The notes: a model not told the origin generated them from the letters alone. 64,000 nt of DNA from Armatimonadota bacterium (GCA_025360125.1 JANYCU010000037.1:62001-126000); one strand, 5' to 3'; shown: positions 25,313 to 35,231, counted from the first letter of the stretch. Made by a program: numbers and translations.

Positions 25313-25804
25313 TTAGAGGTCCTTATCGTAAAACGTGTCGCAGGAACTATGTCCAGTGTTGCCTTGCGCGCAGCCGATTTGGGTGAATCCGTTACGTTCA
25401 TAAAGTTTTCGGGCGGCGGCAGCCGACTCGATTGTTTCCAGATACATTTTGGTATAGCCCGCGGCTTTGGCCCGAGCGAAGATCATCTCGATCATCTCTT
25501 GCGCTTTGCCAAGTCGTCTGGCTGAAGGATAGTAGTACATCTTCCGCAACTCGCAGACTTCCGGCGTGGCACCCGTCAGAGGAGCGAATCCGCCTCCGCC
25601 AACGACCACTCCATCGACCTCAAGAACAAAGTAACCCGAGCGCGGTCCGGCATAGTTTTGCGACATCGCGAGAACCTCGGGATCATTGATCGAATACCCT
25701 TCGCCCGACGCCCCAATTTCGGTCATCACCGCCTTGATCAGAACCGAAAGTTGGTCGTCGTCGTAGGGATGGACTTCGCGGATGAGGATTTGGTCAGGGG
25801 TCAT
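25313..25804 (-). CDS. GNAT family N-acetyltransferase
   Basis: 163 residues. The acetyl-CoA-binding segment is 'YYYPSARRLGKAQEMIEMIF' (the usual R/Q-x-x-G-x-G/A loop) and the end 'ARKLYERNGFTQIG' is the GNAT motif B. The start M-T-P-D-Q-I was chosen because the same ATG and its upstream bases are duplicated twice further on. Ends 115 bases before the RHS gene. Substrate unknown. Confidence 0.85.
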   Translation of the reverse strand: MTPDQILIREVHPYDDDQLSVLIKAVMTEIGASGEGYSINDPEVLAMSQNYAGPRSGYFVLEVDGVVVGGGGFAPLTGATPEVCELRKMYYYPSARRLGKAQEMIEMIFARAKAAGYTKMYLETIESAAAARKLYERNGFTQIGCAQGNTGHSSCDTFYDKDL

Positions 25805-26189
25805 TGTACGAATTATGGATGAAGGTAATGTCAAATTCAACTCGCGATTACCGATCAGCCATCGCTACTGGCTTTGGTGGCGAGTTATAGTTGGTACGCG
25901 AGGGGCGAGGGCTTGGCCGTTTGCCGTTGGCCGCAAGGAGCGGCGATAATCGCCGGGTCGCAATGCTCCTTGGCCTTGGGAGTTCGCTGTCCTTTCCAGG
26001 GGTCTTCGTTCCAATTTCGCTAGGGCTCATTGTCTCTGCGACCACCTGGCTACTGTATGTGACCCCTCCGGGGTCAGGTTCCTGATGTTTCGAATTGATA
26101 GGGCAAAGTCGCATGTGCTGGCGGGGAATCGATATCCGAAGACGGTTTGTCGGAGGATAGGCGTCTAGCCTGTGTGTTTGTGCCGCAGG

Positions 26190-26283
26190 CACCGATTTCG
26201 GTCATTACCGCCTTGATCAAAGCCGAGAGTTGGGCGTCGTCGTTGGGATGGACTTCGCGGATGAGGATTTGGTCGGTTGTCAT
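26190..26283 (-). pseudogene. GNAT 5' fragment, copy 2
   Basis: The first 31 or so codons, 'MTTDQILIREVHPNDDAQLS' and onward to 'TEIGACG', match the N-terminus of the intact GNAT protein with a few substitutions. Homology then stops. A duplicated, truncated remnant. Confidence 0.75.
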
Positions 26284-26523
26284 TGTACGAATTATGGATG
26301 TAAGTAATGTCAAATTCCACGAAACTAAGCTCGACTAGCGACTACCGATCATCCATCGCTCCCGGCTTTGGTGGGGAGTTATAGTTGGTACGCGAGGGGC
26401 GATGGCCAGGGCGAGGCCGAGGGCGATTGATCTTCCACTCTGCTTTCAGCGAAACAGGTTTCGCAGGCCAAAGCGCGGACAAGTCCGAGCACTCCACATA
26501 AGACGAAATTCTTCTTCCTTGGC

Positions 26524-26559
26524 GCGGACTTCGCGGATGAGGATTTGGTCGGGGGTCAT
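26524..26559 (-). pseudogene. GNAT 5' fragment, copy 3
   Basis: Only about twelve codons (M-T-P-D-Q-I-L-I-R-E-V-R) remain, preceded by the same upstream region as the other copies. The shortest member of the array. Confidence 0.6.
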
Positions 26560-26640
26560 TGTACGAATTATGGATGTAAGTAATGTCAAATTCAACGAAC
26601 CTTAGCTCGACTCGCGATTACCGATCATCCACCCCCCGAT

Positions 26641-27033
26641 CATCCACCCCCCGGGAATTTCATTCCTCCGCCAGTCATCGGTTCGAAAAGCACTTGGAAT
26701 GACTGGCGCGCCACCCCTCCCAGCTTCGGAGGGGAGCTTCGTTTGCGGGTGTCTGAGATGCCTCGAAGCTTTTGGACGGCAAGATGCCGACCCACCATAG
26801 GGCCGTTCAAGAATCCATAGCTTCCGTTCCTTTTGGACGGCAAGATGCCGACCCTCCATAAAATACATATTTCCGCAGGGCCCGTATTCTTGCTCGGCTC
26901 TGCCAGGTAAATTGGCGGAATATTCCAGCTGGGTATGGATTTGGTCTTGAAAATGCATGTTTCGAGACTGTTTCAGCGCGACACACCTAATGGCGTGACG
27001 CAGATTCGACCAGAATGGAGTAAGAGGAGATTA
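26641..27033. other. Intergenic region before clpP
   Basis: No gene seen. It has a direct repeat CTTTTGGACGGCAAGATGCC at about 26767 and 26831, and a GATCATCCACCCCCC doublet at 26625-26655. The clpP promoter should lie near the end; AAGAGGAGA at about 27022 is the clpP Shine-Dalgarno. Confidence 0.5.
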
Positions 27034-27615
27034 ATGGGCATACCTTACGTAATCGAGCAAACCGCACGCGGCGAGCGATCTTATGACATTTGGTCGAGAC
27101 TGCTAAAGGATCGAATCATATTTCTCGGCACCGAAGTCGATGACTATGTTTCGAACCTGATCGTGGCTCAACTTCTATTTCTTGAAAAAGAAGATCCTGA
27201 CAAGGATATCGACTTTTACATCAATTCACCGGGTGGTTCGGTGACCGCAGGACTGGCAATGTACGACTGTATGCAACACATCAAGTGTGATGTTGCGACA
27301 ATCTGCGTTGGTCAAGCTGCGTCGATGGGAGCCGTTCTGCTTGCAGGTGGAGCCGCCGGAAAGCGTTACGCGTTGAAACATTCACGAATCATGATCCACC
27401 AAGTATCAGCCGGATTCCGAGGTACTGCTGCCGACATTAATGTCCAAGCTGCAGAGATCAATCGGATGATGGATAGCTTGATGGGAATCCTCAGTCGCCA
27501 CACCGGTAAGACTGAAGAACAAGTTCGAAAGGATTGCGATCGAGACCATTTCTTGTCGGGTGCCGAAGCCGTAGAGTACGGTTTGGTCGACAAAGTCTTG
27601 GAAAGAAAGCCGTAA
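27034..27615 (+). CDS. clpP: ATP-dependent Clp protease proteolytic subunit
   Basis: 193 residues, the usual ClpP length, if started at M-G-I-P-Y-V, which has AAGAGGAGA upstream. The catalytic Ser is in '[11 protein letters not shown]', His in 'RIMIHQ' and Asp in the '[18 protein letters not shown]' segment. '[17 protein letters not shown]' forms the oxyanion and strand region. It forms the tetradecameric chamber fed by ClpX, encoded 24 bases downstream. An extended upstream frame adds 33 non-conserved residues and was rejected. Confidence 0.96.
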   Translation: MGIPYVIEQTARGERSYDIWSRLLKDRIIFLGTEVDDYVSNLIVAQLLFLEKEDPDKDIDFYINSPGGSVTAGLAMYDCMQHIKCDVATICVGQAASMGAVLLAGGAAGKRYALKHSRIMIHQVSAGFRGTAADINVQAAEINRMMDSLMGILSRHTGKTEEQVRKDCDRDHFLSGAEAVEYGLVDKVLERKP

Positions 27616-27639
27616 TCCTATACAATAGAAGGCATCTGA

Positions 27640-28947
27640 ATGGCAAAATCAACGGAACGAAGAGATCAGTGTTGTTTGTGTGGAAAGGCGAAAGAGCAAG
27701 TAAAGAAGCTCATCGTTGGTCTGCATGGCGCGGTTTGTAGCGATTGTATCGACTTATGCAACGACATTCTCCATAGTGACGGTGACTCACGCCAGCCAGG
27801 TGCCAAGGCTCCTGTAGCCCCAAGTCAGCCTGCCCACCAGCCAATGGCTCCGGTGATGAAAGCGGGCACCGTACCGAAGCCGAAGGAAATTGTTGGCTAT
27901 CTCGACCAATATGTCATTGGTCAGGATCATGCCAAAAAGGCCCTGTCGGTCGCGGTTTACAACCACTTTAAGCGAATTAACGAGAAAGGCGGCGACGTCG
28001 AACTCCAAAAGAGCAACATCCTGATGGTCGGGCCTACTGGCTCGGGCAAGACGCTCTTGGCTCAAACACTCGCAAAACTTTTGCATGTACCGTTCGCAAT
28101 CGCGGACGCTACCGCCCTAACCGAAGCTGGTTATGTCGGTGAAGATGTCGAGAACATCCTTCTCAAGCTGTATCAATCGGCCGAATCGATGGATCCGAAC
28201 AACGCGAAGGAGCTTTGTGAAAGAGGAATCATCTATGTTGATGAAATCGACAAGATTTCTCGAAAGAGCGACAACCCGTCGATCACTCGAGATGTCAGCG
28301 GCGAAGGCGTTCAACAGGCCCTGCTCAAGATCCTTGAAGGCACTATCGCTAACGTCCCACCGGGCGGCGGTCGAAAGCACCCTCAGCAAGACTATCTTCA
28401 AATCGATACCTCAAACATTCTGTTTGTCTGCGGTGGAGCCTTCGAAGGCGTCGAAGAGATGATCAAACGGCGACTAAAGGAAAATGTCATGGGCTTCCGC
28501 TCGGAACCTCAAAGCAAAACGGATGCGCCAAACGATATTCTTCGCCACGTCCTCCCCGAGGATTTGCTCAAGTTTGGATTGATTCCTGAGTTTATTGGTC
28601 GGCTTCCGGTCATCGCAACGCTCGATACCCTCGACGAGGAAGCACTGATCCGAATTCTGAGCGAGCCTCGAAACGCGATCCTGAAGCAATACACCCGGTT
28701 CTTCGAACTGGACGGAGTTGAGCTTGTGGTTGAGCCAGGCGCGCTCAAAGAAGTTGCCCGAGAAGCCCTCAAGCGCAAGACTGGTGCCCGAGCCCTTAGA
28801 GCGATTATCGAAAGCGTGATGATGGACGTCATGTACGAAGTCCCATCGTCCGAAGAAATCAAGCGGGTCGTCCTTCCAACCGGAATCATCGACGACGGAA
28901 AGCTTCCATTGCTTCTCAATGCCGAAGACCTTCGAAAGGCAAGTTAA
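27640..28947 (+). CDS. clpX: ATP-dependent Clp protease ATP-binding subunit ClpX
   Basis: 435 residues. The N-terminal zinc-binding C4 domain is '[15 protein letters not shown]' with 'CSDCIDLC'. The AAA+ module has Walker A '[15 protein letters not shown]', Walker B '[13 protein letters not shown]', and the pore loop '[14 protein letters not shown]'. A 30-residue Ala/Pro linker lies between the two. ClpX unfolds tagged substrates for ClpP. The gene follows clpP closely and ends before a strong hairpin. Confidence 0.97.
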   Translation: MAKSTERRDQCCLCGKAKEQVKKLIVGLHGAVCSDCIDLCNDILHSDGDSRQPGAKAPVAPSQPAHQPMAPVMKAGTVPKPKEIVGYLDQYVIGQDHAKKALSVAVYNHFKRINEKGGDVELQKSNILMVGPTGSGKTLLAQTLAKLLHVPFAIADATALTEAGYVGEDVENILLKLYQSAESMDPNNAKELCERGIIYVDEIDKISRKSDNPSITRDVSGEGVQQALLKILEGTIANVPPGGGRKHPQQDYLQIDTSNILFVCGGAFEGVEEMIKRRLKENVMGFRSEPQSKTDAPNDILRHVLPEDLLKFGLIPEFIGRLPVIATLDTLDEEALIRILSEPRNAILKQYTRFFELDGVELVVEPGALKEVAREALKRKTGARALRAIIESVMMDVMYEVPSSEEIKRVVLPTGIIDDGKLPLLLNAEDLRKAS

Positions 28948-28976
28948 GCGGTCACGTTTTCATTGCCTTTCCAATC

Positions 28977-29008
28977 AGCCATTTCACAAATCATATTGTG
29001 AAATGGCT
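28977..29008 (+). terminator. Hairpin after clpX
   Basis: A perfect 13-base stem, AGCCATTTCACAA paired with TTGTGAAATGGCT around a six-base loop, ends 61 bases after clpX. The following sequence ATTCTAATTG is only moderately T-rich. Confidence 0.6.
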
Positions 29009-29030
29009 ATTCTAATTGTAATACGGTCAA

Positions 29031-30236
29031 ATGTCTGGACAACCCATTGAAGGTGCAAAGCGGGAATTCTTTCCCCAACTGACGTCAGTGCGATTCTTCG
29101 CTGCGCTGATCGTGATTTTGTACCATTACGACAAGGAACTGTCACCATACCTTCCCGTTGCGCTCCAAAACTTCATCGAACACGGCTACATCGGCGTCTC
29201 GTTTTTCTTCGTCCTATCTGGCTTCATCTTGGCCGCCAATTATTACGATCGGCTGCTCAATAAGACGGTTTCAAAGGCGGATTTTTGGTGGGCTCGGTTT
29301 TCGCGCATCTATCCGCTCTATCTTTTATCAATCCTGATCGTCTTGCCGCGCTACTTCATTCCACAAAGCATGGACCCCTTGCCAGATCAGTGGGTTTATG
29401 CTCACGCTCACCCATTCGAGCTTGTAACGGTAGTGACGTTCGCCCTGCAAAGCCTGGCATTTCCAAGCGGGGCATTTTTCAATTCACCCGCCTGGTCGAT
29501 CAGTACGGAGATTTTCTTCTACTTGTGTCTGCCATTCCTCTTGCCGCTCATCAAACGAATCAAGACCCATCAACTGATGATCGTCCTGGTCGTGTTGCTT
29601 TTGTGGGCAGTTCTGGGACCGTACTGCTACCATGAGCAAATCTTTACGGTGAATGTGCCCAAGCATCTCGGCATTGCCTACACGGGCCCAGTCGATGTCT
29701 TCCTCAACCAATTTGTCCGCATGAGTTTCATCACCAGGTTGCCCGAGTTCCTGTCCGGCGTCATCGGCTACCGAATTTATAAGGAAGTCCTGATGGGGCG
29801 GAAGTCGCCGTGGCTGGCGCCGTTTGTCGTCCTAACCGCAATCCCATTCTTTGGCCTTATGCTCTACGAGCCAGGGAACAACATCTTAAATACGGTGCTC
29901 TACACTGGACAAGTCCTCGGTATTCCGTTCTTTGTGTTCATCATTCTCTGGCTCATCCAGTCTCAATCGAAGGTGGTTCAGATTCTCAAGCATCCGAAAT
30001 GGGTTCTGCTTGGCGAAGCCAGCTTTGCGCTTTATTTGTTCCATATTCCGATCAAGAACGCGGGGCAGTTGTTCGTTTCGCACTTCCTCCATCGCGACAA
30101 AAACAACGTGTGGCTCTGCTTGGCAATGATTGCGTTTAGCATTGCGACCTCGATTTTCTTGTTCCACAAGGTCGAAACCCCGTCCCGCAAACACTTGACA
30201 AACTGGTGGAAGCATCGCAAGGCTCATGGAGCGTAG
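29031..30236 (+). CDS. Acyltransferase family 3 (OafA/YrhL type)
   Basis: 401 residues, about ten membrane helices. The start 'FFPQLTSVRFFAALIVILYH' with the active-site His matches the family, followed by 'GVSFFFVLSGFILAANYY' and 'RIYPLYLLS'. Such enzymes O-acylate surface sugars. No neighbouring glycan operon is evident apart from the more distant glycoside hydrolases. Start ATG without an obvious Shine-Dalgarno. Confidence 0.9.
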   Translation: MSGQPIEGAKREFFPQLTSVRFFAALIVILYHYDKELSPYLPVALQNFIEHGYIGVSFFFVLSGFILAANYYDRLLNKTVSKADFWWARFSRIYPLYLLSILIVLPRYFIPQSMDPLPDQWVYAHAHPFELVTVVTFALQSLAFPSGAFFNSPAWSISTEIFFYLCLPFLLPLIKRIKTHQLMIVLVVLLLWAVLGPYCYHEQIFTVNVPKHLGIAYTGPVDVFLNQFVRMSFITRLPEFLSGVIGYRIYKEVLMGRKSPWLAPFVVLTAIPFFGLMLYEPGNNILNTVLYTGQVLGIPFFVFIILWLIQSQSKVVQILKHPKWVLLGEASFALYLFHIPIKNAGQLFVSHFLHRDKNNVWLCLAMIAFSIATSIFLFHKVETPSRKHLTNWWKHRKAHGA

Positions 30237-30271
30237 GCTTCTAGCCTGCATTATTCCTCAAGACCTTATTT

Positions 30272-30309
30272 TTGCCCTTGCCCTTGCCCTTGCCCTTGCC
30301 CTTGCCCTG
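30272..30309. repeat. CTTGCC hexamer tandem repeat
   Basis: Six near-perfect GCCCTT units in a row between the acyltransferase gene and tRNA-Gln. Same motif as at 16.7 kb. Confidence 0.85.
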
Positions 30310-30334
30310 AACAAGGTATCCTCTAAAACCTCAT

Positions 30335-30405
30335 TGCCCGCTCGTCTAATGGCAGGACGAAAGTTTCTGGTTCTTTTAATCGTGGTTCGAATCCACGGCG
30401 GGCAG
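30335..30405 (+). tRNA. tRNA-Gln (CUG)
   Basis: Acceptor TGCCCGC pairs with GCGGGCA; D stem GTC/GAC; T arm CGTGG-TTCGAAT-CCACG; the anticodon loop TTCTGGT reads CTG. The U1-A72 pair and G73 are the known identity elements of glutamine tRNA, which supports the call. The anticodon stem has a T-T apposition at its inner pair. CCA is not encoded. Confidence 0.88.
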
Positions 30406-30509
30406 CTTTAGTTCTTTCCCTCCGATTCGTTGATGAATCCGAAGATCACGGTTGAGAGTTCGGCGTATTCCGAACTCCAGCTCAAGTAGAATGGAGTCGG
30501 TTCAACCCT

Positions 30510-32534
30510 GTGAAACCTCTAAGCGCTTCGTTTTTGATTCGATCTTTCGCAGCCATCTGCGGCATCGGTCTCATCGGTTTGGTAAGCGCTGCCCCCGTTC
30601 GCATAACTCACCCAGTCGCACGGACAATTCAATCCCCCGATGGCCGTCTCAAAGTCGAACTCGCGATTCCGCCATTAGACTCTCAGGAAACGCCCAAGTG
30701 GTCTGCGACCTTTCGTGGCAAGCCGATTTTAACTGACTGCAAGCTCGATCTCGATATCGTCAGAGAGGGAAGCCTCCTATCTGGTGCCGCTGTATTGCGC
30801 GAAAGCAATCGTTCGGGAGATTCCAGGATCAAGGTTCTCTTCGGCAAAGCCGACCATGTTCAGGATCGCTACGCAGAATATCGGTTGTCGCTGAAAGCAC
30901 CTGGCAAGCACCAGATCGATATCACGCTTCGGTGTTACGATGACGCGATCGCTTTTCGTTACGAAGTACCCAAGCAAGAAGGCTCAAATAAGCTGGTGGT
31001 TCAGGATGAGAAAACGACTTTTGGGCTCTCAGGAGACCCGACCTCTTACATCCAATATCTCGAAAACTTTCAGACTTCGCATGAACATAACATCACTACA
31101 ACGTCGCTGCACGAGATCAAACCCGACACCCTGCTCGATACGCCCGCCACTTTCGCCTATCCAGATGGCACCCATTTAGCGATAACCGAGGCAGCCTTGA
31201 GGCACTACCCAGGAATGTCGCTGATGAATTCGAATCAATCCCTGGCGTGCAAATTGGCACCGAAAGCGGACGGCACCAAGGTCGAAACGACGTTGCCGAT
31301 GAAGACTCCGTGGCGAGTCGTTTTGGTGGGTGATCGAGCGGGAGCATTGCTCGAATCAAATGCCCTGTACTGCCTGAACGAACCAAGTGCGATTAAAGAC
31401 ACGAGCTGGATTAAGCCGGGCAAAATGTCTTGGCCTTGGTGGAATGGAAATGTGGTGTCAGACGGCAAGCCTGACCCACCGATTTTCAACCTAGAGTCAC
31501 AAAAACTCTACATCGACTTCTGCGCGGCGAACAACATCGCCTTTCACTCGACCATTGCCGATAACACCGATACTCCGTGGTACTTCCAAACGAAGCCGGG
31601 CATTGCTCCCGGACCAGACACGGACGTGACAAAGGTTCGCCCTGGCTTAGATTTGCCCGCAATTCTTCAGTACGCCCGATCAAAAGGAGTTCGCTCTTGG
31701 ACATGGGTTCATCAGGGAGCCTTGCGCGGACACGTTGAAGAAGCGTTTGCCGCATTCGAGCGATTGGGGTGGAGTGGCATGATGGTGGATTTCTTCGATC
31801 ATGACGATCAGGACTCGGTCGAACATGCCGAGGCTATTTTGACCGCCGCGGCAAAGCATCACATTCTCATCCATTTTCACGGGATTTGGAAGCCGACCGG
31901 ATGGCAGCGGACATTCCCAAACCTTATGAATCACGAAGGGTCTCTCAATTTGGAGTATCTCAAATGGAGCAACCGATGTACGCCCGAACATACGCTGAAC
32001 GTGCTGAGCACTCGGATGGTGGCTGGCCCCATGGACTATCACCTGGGTGGGTTCAGAGCCGTGAATGCGGACAAATTTGCGATTCATTTCGCCGCGCCCA
32101 ATGTGTTTGGAACTCGGTGCTTCATGTTGGCCGCTTACGTTTGCATCGACAATCCAAATCCGATGGTCGCCGATTATCCCGACGCTTACAAAGATCAGCC
32201 GGGGTTTGATTTCATCAAGCTCGTTCCAACCTGGTGGGATGAGACAAGAGTCTTGGTGAGCGACGTTGGCAAGGTACTCGTTACAGCAAGGCGAAAGGGG
32301 CGATCTTGGTATGTCGGATGCATGTCGTCAACCATCTCGCGAGATCTCGACATTCCTCTGGAATTCTTGGGCTCCGGCAATTACAATGTCACTCGATGGA
32401 GCGATTCGGCGAAGACAGAAGCCGATCCCAATGAACTGGCTAAGAAACAATTCATGGTTTCGTCTCATGACAAATTGGCGGTCCATGTATGCCGCGATGG
32501 CGGATTTGTTGCCCAGTTCACGCCAATTAAGTGA
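30510..32534 (+). CDS. Glycoside hydrolase family 97
   Basis: 674 residues from a GTG start. A signal peptide ('MKPLSASFLIRSFAAICGIG' onward) precedes an N-terminal beta-sandwich (about 30-280), a TIM barrel (about 285-565, with 'VRSWTWVHQGALRGHVEEAF' and 'MMVDFFDHDDQ'), and a C-terminal beta domain. The Asp in 'MVDFF' and 'LMNHEGSLNLEYLKW' match the catalytic region of GH97. Members are alpha-glucosidases or alpha-galactosidases; the D at this strand suggests the retaining clade, but this is tentative. Secreted or periplasmic polysaccharide use is likely. Confidence 0.9.
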   Translation: MKPLSASFLIRSFAAICGIGLIGLVSAAPVRITHPVARTIQSPDGRLKVELAIPPLDSQETPKWSATFRGKPILTDCKLDLDIVREGSLLSGAAVLRESNRSGDSRIKVLFGKADHVQDRYAEYRLSLKAPGKHQIDITLRCYDDAIAFRYEVPKQEGSNKLVVQDEKTTFGLSGDPTSYIQYLENFQTSHEHNITTTSLHEIKPDTLLDTPATFAYPDGTHLAITEAALRHYPGMSLMNSNQSLACKLAPKADGTKVETTLPMKTPWRVVLVGDRAGALLESNALYCLNEPSAIKDTSWIKPGKMSWPWWNGNVVSDGKPDPPIFNLESQKLYIDFCAANNIAFHSTIADNTDTPWYFQTKPGIAPGPDTDVTKVRPGLDLPAILQYARSKGVRSWTWVHQGALRGHVEEAFAAFERLGWSGMMVDFFDHDDQDSVEHAEAILTAAAKHHILIHFHGIWKPTGWQRTFPNLMNHEGSLNLEYLKWSNRCTPEHTLNVLSTRMVAGPMDYHLGGFRAVNADKFAIHFAAPNVFGTRCFMLAAYVCIDNPNPMVADYPDAYKDQPGFDFIKLVPTWWDETRVLVSDVGKVLVTARRKGRSWYVGCMSSTISRDLDIPLEFLGSGNYNVTRWSDSAKTEADPNELAKKQFMVSSHDKLAVHVCRDGGFVAQFTPIK

Positions 32535-32698
32535 GTTGATAGGAACTTCCCATTATTGAATGGTGTGACTTCCCCAAGGATCGAAACTGATCAAAATCTG
32601 CGATTAATAACCCGTTTTTAGCTATTTCCCGTGATAAGCTCGAACAATCTCAAGCTCGTGGCGACGGATTTGTCGCACAGGTTACGCTGGTGAACAAA

Positions 32699-33166
32699 AT
32701 GCAAAAAGGACCAAACACTTCGGACGATACGATCCTCATTAATCCAATTGGAACGATCCAGTCGGCGGTTCGCAAGCAGCAAACTGGTGGGTTCGAAGGA
32801 ACCGAAAGCCTCGTGGAGCTGAATCCAAAATTCAGCGATTACCTGGTTGGTCTTGAGGACTATTCCCACTTGCACATCATCTATTGGCTAAGCCAGATGG
32901 ACGAAACTCACGGGCTGCATCGACCACAAGCAAATCCAGAAGTTCCTATTGTGGGAATGTTCGCCTGCCGCTGACCGCAACGTCCCAACCCGGTCGGGTT
33001 GACGGTGGTCGAACTTATTTCCATTGAGGGAACGACACTTCACGTTCGGGGCCTTGATGCCATCGACGGCACGCCCGTCATCGATATCAAGCCTTACTAT
33101 CCTCCCTATGACACACCAAAAGGAGAGGTCCGCGTACCTGAATGGGTTTGGAAACTCAAGTACTGA
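32699..33166 (+). pseudogene. trmO: tRNA methyltransferase TrmO (TsaA/YaeB) interrupted by in-frame TGA
   Basis: Codons 1-91 from the ATG read 'ILINPIGTIQSAVRKQQ' through 'PEVPIVGMFACR', the N-terminal half of TrmO. Codon 92 is TGA. In the same frame the sequence continues 'PQRPNPVGLTVVELISIEG', 'LDAIDGTPVIDIKPYYPPYD' and ends with a stop at 33166. The family motif is A/T-R-S-P-x-R-P-N-P-I-G, so TGA replaces the Ser codon (TCA to TGA needs one change). No frame change is needed. It would methylate N6 of t6A37 in tRNA if read through. Otherwise it is a recent pseudogene. Confidence 0.85.
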
Positions 33167-33191
33167 GAATCGAATAGTCATTGCCAAACAA

Positions 33192-33220
33192 GGTTTGAAA
33201 AGCGTCCATGATGGGCAGCT
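33192..33220 (+). repeat. Palindromic intergenic repeat, copy 1
   Basis: TTTGAAAAGCGTCCATGATG followed by GGCAGCT, 26 bases after the trmO stop. The core AAGC-N2-CCAT-N-ATGG-N2/3-GCTT is an interrupted palindrome. Confidence 0.75.
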
Positions 33221-33406
33221 CTACACTTCTTGCTCGCCTAACGCGCATCGTAAATAGCCAGATCACAAGGCCTTGACGACGAGGCGGCGGACTTCAACGT
33301 CGACCAAGGCGGACCTCAATTGACTTCGCCCACTCCCAAGGTGGGAGTAATATCCCTCAAATTCGCGCGAATTATTCAATACACTCCTGGGAGCCTATTG
33401 AGGTGA

Positions 33407-34096
33407 CTAAACTCGCTTCTTCCGTCGAGACGCTACCAGGGCTCCAATGCTCAGCACAATGATGGTTGACGGCTCTGGAACTGCGTCAAATGTCACTGTC
33501 TTTGTCAACGTATTGCTTCTCATGAGCGACGTACCTGCCCCAAACCAAACGTAGTTCATGTAGGAACCGCCATTTGCTGTTCCAAGCCCTAAGGATGTCA
33601 CGATTGAGTTATCCACAAATAGGCGAATAACATTGCCGTTCGCGCGTACCGAATAATTATGGAACGCACTAGTTGTGTCCATTGTCACAAAGGAATTGAT
33701 GCTTGTAAGATCGTTGAGTAGGAATACTCCGGTATCCGTAATGCCAACATAGGCAAGCCGACCCGCTGAGTCCCCCATCGCCAAATAATATCCGGCACGT
33801 TGCAAGCCCGCTGGCTGGTAAGCGGAGCTAATTACTTTCACGTCAGCCGAAATGGACGCACCTAAATTAAAGTCCGTCGCCGAGGCTGCGTGAGTTTCCC
33901 ACCACCTTGCCCCACTCGCGCCAGAATCATGGCTGAGAATTCCACCTGAAACACTCGGAGGCGGATTAAACCCATTGTCGAAGAACGTCCAGCCCTGGGC
34001 CTGAGGCAGAGAACCGAGATTAGGATCATAAACTATGGTCCCAGCAAATGACATCGAAGAAAATGCGAGCAACAAACCCAAAACTGCGACTTTCAT
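33407..34096 (-). CDS. PEP-CTERM sorting domain protein
   Basis: 229 residues. Signal peptide 'MKVAVLGLLLAFSSMSFAG', a beta-rich middle that may be a LamG-like jelly roll, and the C-terminal signal V-P-E-P-S-T followed by a hydrophobic stretch and basic 'ASRRKKRV'. Such proteins are sorted by exosortase to the cell surface; no exosortase gene is in the window. TACAAT lies 7 bases before the ATG, so the mRNA may be leaderless. Confidence 0.9.
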   Translation of the reverse strand: MKVAVLGLLLAFSSMSFAGTIVYDPNLGSLPQAQGWTFFDNGFNPPPSVSGGILSHDSGASGARWWETHAASATDFNLGASISADVKVISSAYQPAGLQRAGYYLAMGDSAGRLAYVGITDTGVFLLNDLTSINSFVTMDTTSAFHNYSVRANGNVIRLFVDNSIVTSLGLGTANGGSYMNYVWFGAGTSLMRSNTLTKTVTFDAVPEPSTIIVLSIGALVASRRKKRV

Positions 34097-34568
34097 TCAG
34101 GTGATTGTAACAGGAGCAGCCAATTTTAGATACAGCAATTTTACTTGCTTTGGATGCCCGCCAAGAGCAACTGGGCGGAGCCGTCAATCCATTTTGAGGT
34201 GGCGCTGGGAGAGACCAGCTGAAATGATTTGCACTTCAGTCTTAAGCTAAGGAATTGCCTTTAGGTGATGGACTACGTTCTCTCAAAAGTCTCTCAATTG
34301 GCCGGGATTTTGAGAGAATTCCAGAGACTGCAGTAGGTTCAAAGCCGTCACTTTGAACCTAAGCGAACCCCCTTGAGGCGGTAGTGCCCTTCGCCTAGTT
34401 TTGGAAGTTCTAAACTCAATTTAAATTCAAAAAGCCCGCTTCGTACCTCGAAGTTGCTTCCCTCAATCGATGGCAATATCCGTAGGTCCTGAGAATGAGA
34501 ACTATAGGTAAAATCACAACCGACCTGGGTAACGTCGCGTTGTCTAGGCAGCTTGGGGTACTACACGA
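34097..34568. other. Intergenic region with two inverted repeats
   Basis: No gene supported. A perfect ten-base inverted repeat AGGTTCAAAG/CTTTGAACCT with a six-base loop lies at 34335-34360, and CTCTCAAAA/TTTTGAGAG at 34280-34316. TACAAT at 34104-34109 faces the PEP-CTERM gene. Confidence 0.5.
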
Positions 34569-35231
34569 ATGCCGATGATATCGTTCCTCGCCGGAGCGCA
34601 TGACCGAACGGGCTATCTAGCGACTCCCGCTTCAGGCAGCGGAGCAGGTGTTTTGGTGCTACACGCGTGGTGGGGACTCACTCCATTTTTCACACGTCTT
34701 TGCGACCGGTTGGCAGACGAGGGCTTTGTCGCTTTCGCGCCAGATTTGCATCACGGCAGGTCTGCGGCCACAATTGATGAGGCAAAGGTGATTCTTGCTG
34801 AGCGCGATTTCCCCGCAGTTCAAGAGACGGCCCTCGCCGCGCTCGAATTCTTACGTCGGCATCAGGCGGTGAAGAGTGATCAATTGGGAGCGGTTGGTTT
34901 TTCCATGGGGGCAGCTTTTGCCTTATTACTTCAGGATCATGCGTCCGACGCATTCGCCGCAATCGTCATGTTTTACGGGCAGAGCGGGGCAGATCTCACG
35001 CACGTTCATGCGGCGGTGCTTGGGCATTACGGCGGGACGGACGATTGGGAGCCGCTTGACCACGTGCGGCAGATGCAGGGCGATACCGTCACGACCCACA
35101 TCTACCCGCATGCCGGGCATTGGTTCTTCGAGGATGACCGTCCCGACCATTTCCACGAGGAAGCCGCCGCGTTAGCTTGGGACCGCACGGTCGATTTTCT
35201 GCGCGTTACCATGGGAACTGCTGGCAAGTAA
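34569..35231 (+). CDS. Dienelactone hydrolase family protein
   Basis: 220-residue alpha/beta hydrolase. The nucleophile elbow is 'VGFSMGAAFALLL' with Ser where classical dienelactone hydrolases have Cys. The Asp is likely in 'HYGGTDDWEP' and the His in 'YPHAGHWFFED'. 'VLVLHAWWGLTPFFTRLCDR' is typical of the family start. Cytoplasmic (no signal peptide). Substrate unknown; the local base composition looks slightly richer in G+C than the neighbours. Confidence 0.85.
   Translation: MPMISFLAGAHDRTGYLATPASGSGAGVLVLHAWWGLTPFFTRLCDRLADEGFVAFAPDLHHGRSAATIDEAKVILAERDFPAVQETALAALEFLRRHQAVKSDQLGAVGFSMGAAFALLLQDHASDAFAAIVMFYGQSGADLTHVHAAVLGHYGGTDDWEPLDHVRQMQGDTVTTHIYPHAGHWFFEDDRPDHFHEEAAALAWDRTVDFLRVTMGTAGK

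Larger units (their letters stand above)
25805..26640. repeat. Decaying tandem copies of the GNAT promoter and 5' end
   Basis: The sequence TTGTACGAATTATGGATG with its neighbours occurs at 25804, 26283 and 26559. Downstream of it each copy shares TTACCGATCANCCA, and the first two also share GGGAGTTATAGTTGG-like sequence and GGTACGCGAGGGGCGA. The spacings are about 480 and 276 bases. No complete gene lies between. Confidence 0.75.

Noticed and set aside
26602-26958. 118-codon reverse open frame before clpP.
   Set aside because: Composed of short direct repeats with no protein-like pattern; no start signal.
32972-32974. TGA in trmO as selenocysteine codon.
   Set aside because: The family has Ser there, and no SECIS-like hairpin is evident next to it; a point mutation is simpler.
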